Part shown: positions 60,048 through 64,000 of the stretch, piece after piece
Position numbering within the stretch: the first letter of the stretch is position 1
How the letters are laid out: every line of letters starts with the position of its first letter
Assembly (NCBI RefSeq): GCF_051859125.1
Contig: NZ_JBHYGG010000124.1
Location: 9,233-73,232 of the forward strand
Length of the DNA stretch: 64,000 bases
Source: Gemmata sp051859125
GTDB taxonomy: Bacteria; Planctomycetota; Planctomycetia; Gemmatales; Gemmataceae
Direction of reading: 5' to 3'
Made by a program: the position numbers and the translations under genes
The notes under the pieces: model-generated
Database searches by the model: none
What the model was told of the DNA's origin: nothing
The model's input: the letters and a program-made list of their open reading frames with translations, nothing else

Positions 60048-60489
60048 TCAGGCGGCCCCGATCGCGTCGAGGAACGGCAGGACCACGCCGATGACGAACG
60101 GCGGGTGGAACAGGCCGAACGCCGGGCCGACGGAACGTGCCGAAGTGGAGCAGGAACACCAGGCCCGCCATCCCGACCCAGCCGCGGAGTAGGGGGCGGT
60201 CCGGCGGGACGAGCGGCACGGCCCCCCACACGAGGGCGACGCCGAGGGCGAACTTGCCGGCGGCGAGCACCCACTCGCCGCGTGTCGGCCGTCGAGAACG
60301 GGGCAGGGACCACGGGTCGAGGAACGCCCCCGCGTCCAGCCCCGGCCACGCCAACAGGTACGCGGCGTGACGCCGCGTGGGCGTTCCCGGTGCGGGCGTC
60401 GCCCGCCACGTCAACCACTTGCACGCTGCGAAGATCGACGCGGCGAGCACCCACATCACGAGCCACGGCGGCCAGTCGGTCGGCGGCAT
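60048..60489 (-). pseudogene. Wax-synthase/MBOAT_2-like acyltransferase, middle deleted
   Basis: The first 120 residues look like the N-terminus of planctomycete wax-synthase-like membrane acyltransferases: KWLTWRATPAPGTPTRRHAA, EWVLAAGKFALGVALVWGAV, GLVFLLHFGTF. The sequence then jumps, after a frame change, to AFGLFHPPFVIGVVLPFLDA and stops at 60048. That phrase is the usual extreme C-terminus of the family. About 170-180 intervening residues, including the conserved His region, are missing. The gene cannot make an active acyltransferase. Confidence 0.65.
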
Positions 60490-60660
60490 GGTTCACCCCG
60501 GAGGTGGAACCGCGGACGACCGCGGCGAATAACTGCCGGTGGGTCGACGCACCGCCGAAGACGAGTCTGCCGCGGCAGCGGATCGGCCGGTGGTTCCGCC
60601 AGCCCGGCATGGAAAGTGCCTCGGGTTGAGTGGGCCGAGTCCGCAACCGAGGAGCGACCG

Positions 60661-60843
60661 ATGAGCACGCTGGGCCGAGCAATCGAGGGGGTGGCCGACG
60701 CCGTGGCCGCGGCCGGGGAGTACGTGGCCGCTCAACTCCGTCCGACGCCGCCCCCGCCGCCGCGGCCCCTGACGCCGTCCGCGCGGAAGGCGGTACGGAA
60801 GGTGGCCATCGCCATGCGGGTGAAGGGCAAGAAGCGGTGGTGA
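60661..60843 (+). CDS. 60-residue basic protein with polyproline linker
   Basis: GAGGAG lies 9 bases before the ATG. An N-terminal amphipathic helix (IEGVADAVAAAGEYVAAQLR) is followed by PTPPPPPRP and a basic helix (SARKAVRKVAIAMRVKGKKR). It may bind DNA, RNA or membrane through the basic tail; nothing more specific is visible. It is divergent from the wax-synthase remnant and is followed by a hairpin. Confidence 0.7.
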   Translation: MSTLGRAIEGVADAVAAAGEYVAAQLRPTPPPPPRPLTPSARKAVRKVAIAMRVKGKKRW

Positions 60844-60870
60844 GGTGAGCCGCCGTGGGCGGAACGGACC

Positions 60871-60896
60871 GACCCCGCCGGCCGACCGGCGGGGTC
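60871..60896 (+). terminator. Hairpin after the 60-residue gene
   Basis: Arms GACCCCGCCGG and CCGGCGGGGTC pair perfectly around CCGA, 27 bases after the stop at 60843. It also lies between convergent genes and may serve both. Confidence 0.65.
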
Positions 60897-60976
60897 GTTG
60901 CACTTACCGCGACGTGATTGCAGTGGTGGGGTTCCGCCCGGCACGCGCACGACGCCCCTTTCACCCCACCGCACCG

Positions 60977-62140
60977 TCACGCTGCCCGCTGCTCGCCGCG
61001 GGCCAGCCACCCCTGGATGCGGGCCAACTCGCCCGCCCACTTGGGCGACAGCCGCACCGCCAGGAACTGGGCGTACAGCAGGTCCACCGTCTCGACCAAC
61101 TCCCGCACCTGGCTCGCCCGCTCGTCCAGCTTGGCCCGGGCCTCGGTCACCTCATCGGGCAGGGGCGGCAGCTTCGCGGACCCGACCGCCAGCGTCTCGG
61201 CGTGCAGGGTCAGGTCGTACTGCTCGCCGTGGCGCACCAGGGTCAGCCCCATCTTCCGGGGCAGCTTCCCGGCCTGCACCGCCCGCCGGGCCTCGGGCAG
61301 CCGGGTCGGCCCCTCGCTGGCGAGCGTGCCGCTGCCGGTCACCCCGCGGGGGCAGTCCAGCGACAGGGTCCGGGCCGGCATCAGCGTCGCCTCGCTGCCG
61401 TCGCTGAGTGCCACCGTGTCCGTGCCCAGGTCACTGAGGAACCACAGCCACAGCAGGTACTCGTTGCCCAGGAAGTCGGCCGCCCCGCCGCCCGTCACCC
61501 ACGCCACCTCGCCGCCGCTGCCCGGCACGAACGATGAGACGTCGTCCTCGGGGGCGGCCAGCTTCAGTGTGGTTGCCGTCCGCTCGGCCTGGCGGCCGGC
61601 GGTGAGTAACTCCAGGGGGCGGTCGAAGGTCCGCTTGAACAGATCCGTGAACTGATCCACCTGTGCCGTCGACGTGGCCCCGAAGAGGACCTCGTTGGCG
61701 GCCCGGTCCCAGAGCACCGGGGTGCACTTCCGCCGCCGGAACCGCCCGTCCTTCGCTTCGGCCTTGAGCCGGTCGTGGGCCGACGCCTTGGCCTCCCGCT
61801 TCTGCTTGGCCGACGCGAACCCACTCTTGTTGTCCTTGGAGAGGGCGGCCAGGTCGGCCTCGTAGTACGCCTTGAGCAGGTCGCCGGGGAGCCGGTCCGT
61901 GTCGACCCGGAACTCGAAGTGCAGGGCGTCGTTGATCACGTTCTTGGCCAGGTCGAAGGCCGTGTCGAGGACGGACGTGCCGCCCGACCACCCGGCCTCG
62001 ATCCCGTCCGCCGTTTCCAGCGTCTGCCGCCCGGCGACGTGGTCCCGGAGTTGGTCCAGGTGCTCGTCGCCGAACATGGGGGGCGCGTCCCCGCCGACCG
62101 CGAACCGGAGGAACGTGACCCGCCCGTTGAAGAACCCCAT
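60977..62140 (-). CDS. RdgC-like protein
   Basis: This 387-residue protein has segments resembling the recombination-associated RdgC family: FEFRVDTDRLPGDLLKAYYE, then an Ala/Lys-rich helix with RLKAEAKDGRFRRRKCTPVL, WDRAANEVLFGATSTAQVDQ and FTDLFKRTFD. RdgC forms a DNA ring that restrains RecA. Overall similarity is limited to these segments. The ATG at 62140 has AGGGGGT 12 bases upstream; the in-frame extension to 62353 is arginine-rich and not protein-like. It is cytoplasmic and longer than classical RdgC (about 300 residues). Confidence 0.7.
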   Translation of the reverse strand: MGFFNGRVTFLRFAVGGDAPPMFGDEHLDQLRDHVAGRQTLETADGIEAGWSGGTSVLDTAFDLAKNVINDALHFEFRVDTDRLPGDLLKAYYEADLAALSKDNKSGFASAKQKREAKASAHDRLKAEAKDGRFRRRKCTPVLWDRAANEVLFGATSTAQVDQFTDLFKRTFDRPLELLTAGRQAERTATTLKLAAPEDDVSSFVPGSGGEVAWVTGGGAADFLGNEYLLWLWFLSDLGTDTVALSDGSEATLMPARTLSLDCPRGVTGSGTLASEGPTRLPEARRAVQAGKLPRKMGLTLVRHGEQYDLTLHAETLAVGSAKLPPLPDEVTEARAKLDERASQVRELVETVDLLYAQFLAVRLSPKWAGELARIQGWLARGEQRAA

Positions 62141-62339
62141 GTCCGTGACCCCCTGTACACCGATAACCAACTGCCACCATCGTTGGTCGGCACGCGGCGA
62201 CGCGGGGCCACAGAGCGTCGGACCGCATTGCTGGTGGACGGGCGTCTCGCGCCCCACTCGTCCGCACCGTCCGCCCCGGCGGCATAATCGTGCCGCACGA
62301 CGGTGACGCGGGCTCCCTCCCGAGCACTGCCCCGGGCTA

Positions 62340-62357
62340 GGGAGCACGGACATTCAG
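62340..62357 (+). repeat. IS5-type left terminal inverted repeat
   Basis: Perfect 18-base match to the reverse complement of 63195-63212. The transposase stop codon (62354-62356 on the minus strand) lies inside it. Confidence 0.88.
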
Positions 62358-63137
62358 AAGTCCTGGTTTATCAGGGCGGCGAGCCAGACGAAGCCGGCGA
62401 AGTTGACGGGTTTCTTCTCGTACCTCGTGGCCACGCGGCGGTACCGCTTGAGCCCGCCGAAGAACCGCTCGATGACGTTCCGGTTCCTGTACCGGCTCCG
62501 GCTGTACCGCGTCTTCCGCTTCCGGGTCGGGTTCGGCCGGATGCACGCTCTCGCCCTCAGTCGCCGGACCCGGGTGCGGATCGCCGCGCTATCGTACGCG
62601 GCATCGGCCAGCACGTGGCCGACGGTGCCGGGCGTCAGCCCGGCCAGCAGGGGCTCGGCCTGAGGGGCGTCCCCGCACTGGCCCGCCGTCACCACGAGCC
62701 GGACCAACTGGCCCCGGCGATCCACCAGCGCGTGGAGCTTGGTCGTCAGCCCCCCGCGACTCCGCCCGAGGCACCGCCGCTCGTCCGCGTCCTCTTTTTT
62801 CCCGGGGCAACCGCCGCCCCGTCGAGGCCACCGGGTGCGCCTTGATGGTCGTGGAGTCGAGCTGGACCTCCTCCAGGTCGGGTGCGCCGAGGGCGACCGC
62901 GATCCGCCCCCACACGCCGGCCGCACACCACCGGTCGAACCGCTTCCAGACGGTGTCGGGCTCGCCGAACCGGGCGGGCAGGTCCTCCCAGGGGATGCCG
63001 GTCCCGAGGACGTAGAGGACCGCGTCCACGAACAGGCGGTTGTCCGTGGCCGTGCGGCCAGGGTCACCGGCCTTGCCGGGGAGCAGGTGCTGGATCTTGT
63101 CCCACTGTGGGTCGGTGAGTTCGTGGCGGCGCCGCAT
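62354..63137 (-). CDS. IS5-type transposase in two frames (frameshift at A6)
   Basis: The first frame starts at the ATG at 63137 with GGAGGAA 7 bases upstream: HELTDPQWDKIQHLLPGKAG, TDNRLFVDAVLYVLGTGIPW, then VQLDSTTIKAHPVAST with the first catalytic Asp. The second frame continues LGRSRGGLTTKLHALVD, LADAAYDSAAIR (second Asp) and RNRNVIERFFGGLKRYRRVA (Glu). They join at a run of six A on the minus strand (62795-62800); the net change is one base. Such splits can be programmed slippage in IS5-group elements, or a mutation. Confidence 0.87.
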
Positions 63138-63194
63138 GTGAAGTTCCTCCGTGAGCGACATCGTGTGTCACGCACGAACGGAAAAGATGCCAGC

Positions 63195-63212
63195 CTGAAT
63201 GTCCGTGCTCCC
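63195..63212 (-). repeat. IS5-type right terminal inverted repeat
   Basis: Perfect reverse complement of 62340-62357. Confidence 0.88.
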
Positions 63213-63214
63213 TC

Positions 63215-64000
63215 GTGCCCGCGGTTCCCGTGTTCGCGTCGAAGCCGCTGGCCCGGGCCGGCGGCGTGCGGGTCGGGCGGGCCGCGGCGCACCTGGTGGT
63301 GGCCGAGGGGCCTTGGGCGGTGTTCCTGCCGGTCGCGGTCGGGGCCCGGTACCCGGACGTCGCGAGCGTGGTGCCGCGGCACGCGGCGACCACCGTGGCC
63401 CTCGACCCGGCGGACGCCGCCGCGCTGCGCGCCGCGCTCCCGGGCCTGCCCGGGGCGGCCGACGAGCACCGCCCGGTGACCCTCGACGCCGGCGCGACCG
63501 TTGCGGTCCGCAGCCGGGACGCGGGCACCGGCGCGGTCCGCGCGGTGGTGCTGCCGCGCTCGGCGGCCGCGGGGCCGCCGGTGCGGGTGGCCCTGGACCG
63601 GCGGCTCCTGGCCCGGGCGCTGACGCTCCAGTGACGCGTGCTGAAGTTCGGCCCGGCCCCGCTGGTCGTGGCCGAGGGGGACGGGGGTCACCGTGGTGGT
63701 CGCGGCCCTCAACCCAGACCTGGCCGTGCCGCCCGCGGACACGATCACCGCGACCGTGACCACCGAGAGGATCGCGACGATGAAGACGACCGATGTGCCC
63801 GGTCCGGTGCCCCCGCGGAGCGACCCGGCGCACCCGCTGGCCGCCGCGGAGGAGCTCCGCGACGCGCTGGCCGACACGGCCGCGAAGGCCGCCCGGCTGG
63901 TGGCCGCGCTCCGGGCCGGGCGGAGGGAGAAGAAGGTGCTGGCGGGCGTGTACGCCGGCCTCAAGCAACTGAACCTGGGCGCCCCGGACGGGAAGCCGTG
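63215..64000 (+). pseudogene. Sliding-clamp (DnaN)-like protein remnant
   Basis: The frame begins at the IS edge without its N-terminal part. It contains segments like domains 2-3 of a DNA polymerase III beta clamp: RYPDVASVVPRHAATTVALD, AALRAALPGLPGAADEHRPV and PPVRVALDRRLLARALTL. An in-frame TGA (63632-63634) interrupts, the same frame continues VLKFGPAPLVVAEGDG, and after another shift near 63685 a different frame gives VVVAALNPDLAVPPAD and a helical tail (AAEELRDALADTAAKAARLV). It runs off the window. It is most like clamp-like planctomycete proteins rather than the housekeeping DnaN. Confidence 0.55.

Larger units (their letters stand above)
62340..63212 (-). mobile_element. IS5-family-type insertion sequence, about 873 bp
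   Basis: The ends GGGAGCACGGACATTCAG (62340-62357) and its perfect reverse complement (63195-63212) bound a transposase in two frames. Outside the ends there is CTAG on the left and CTCG on the right if one base is trimmed from each repeat, so a 4-bp target duplication is at best imperfect. It has cut into a sliding-clamp-like gene on the right. Confidence 0.88.

Overview
The window comes from a high-GC planctomycete of the Gemmata type. The lineage call rests on the gene families present: Planctomycete-type cytochrome c (PSCyt) domains joined to DUF1549/DUF1553, Tat-exported DUF1501 proteins, a DUF1559 pseudopilin-like protein, an ECF sigma factor fused to a membrane segment and a surface-type domain, and a 2,311-residue SdrD_B-repeat protein with an N-terminal LEQLECRD-type motif. 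No species is claimed. There are no rRNA genes, recognisable tRNA genes or CRISPR arrays.

0-14 kb: a 5' part of an unknown protein; the giant repeat protein (633-7568) with a 19-bp-arm terminator; an A+T-rich upstream region; a fold-type-IV aminotransferase-like enzyme; an FHA-domain protein; a tightly overlapping operon of lipoprotein, histidine-rich membrane protein and membrane-TPR protein; and a DUF1559 protein. 14-29 kb: a minus-strand series of exported proteins (PQQ-like propeller, PSCyt-WD40, Ig-like/DUF1549/DUF1553, IPT/PPC, DUF1501, DNRLRE). The last four lie downstream of a membrane-tethered ECF sigma fusion, and the series is punctuated by perfect GC-rich hairpins. A Tat-exported metallophosphatase follows.

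29-38 kb: a MoxR-DUF58-BatA-VWA operon whose last member is cut by an IS4-type element. Beyond the element lie a headless HEAT-repeat gene and a SIMPL gene. The IS has perfect 18-bp ends but no target duplication, which suggests that a deletion accompanied its insertion.

38-50 kb: a decaying accessory zone around a 10-N assembly gap. It holds pieces of a nitrilase, a DUF2721 protein, a type I restriction HsdR, a haloalkane-dehalogenase-like hydrolase, a TetR regulator, a MOSC protein (frameshifted by an 8-bp tandem duplication) and a FrnE-type DsbA protein. Between these sit an intact PSCyt/DUF1549/DUF1553 and DUF1501 pair and a few small hypothetical genes.

49-56 kb: an AraC-type regulator divergent from a row of redox and detoxification genes: hydrolase, cyclophilin-like, cupin, SDR, zinc alcohol dehydrogenase and aldo/keto reductase. 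Direct repeats 21 bp apart in the divergent promoter region are candidate AraC sites. By analogy with YqhC this may be an aldehyde or electrophile response cluster. Several members are damaged: an in-frame stop splits the hydrolase from its signal peptide, the alcohol dehydrogenase has a 1-nt frameshift, and a RibD_C-type reductase survives only as its two ends.

56-64 kb: a Gly/Trp/Tyr-rich secreted protein; a subtilase; a small zinc-ribbon protein; a wax-synthase-like gene with its middle deleted; a 60-residue basic protein; an RdgC-like protein; an IS5-type element with a split transposase; and a decayed sliding-clamp-like gene cut by that IS. The main theme of the right half is gene loss by internal or junction deletion. 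Some single-base lesions could be assembly errors.
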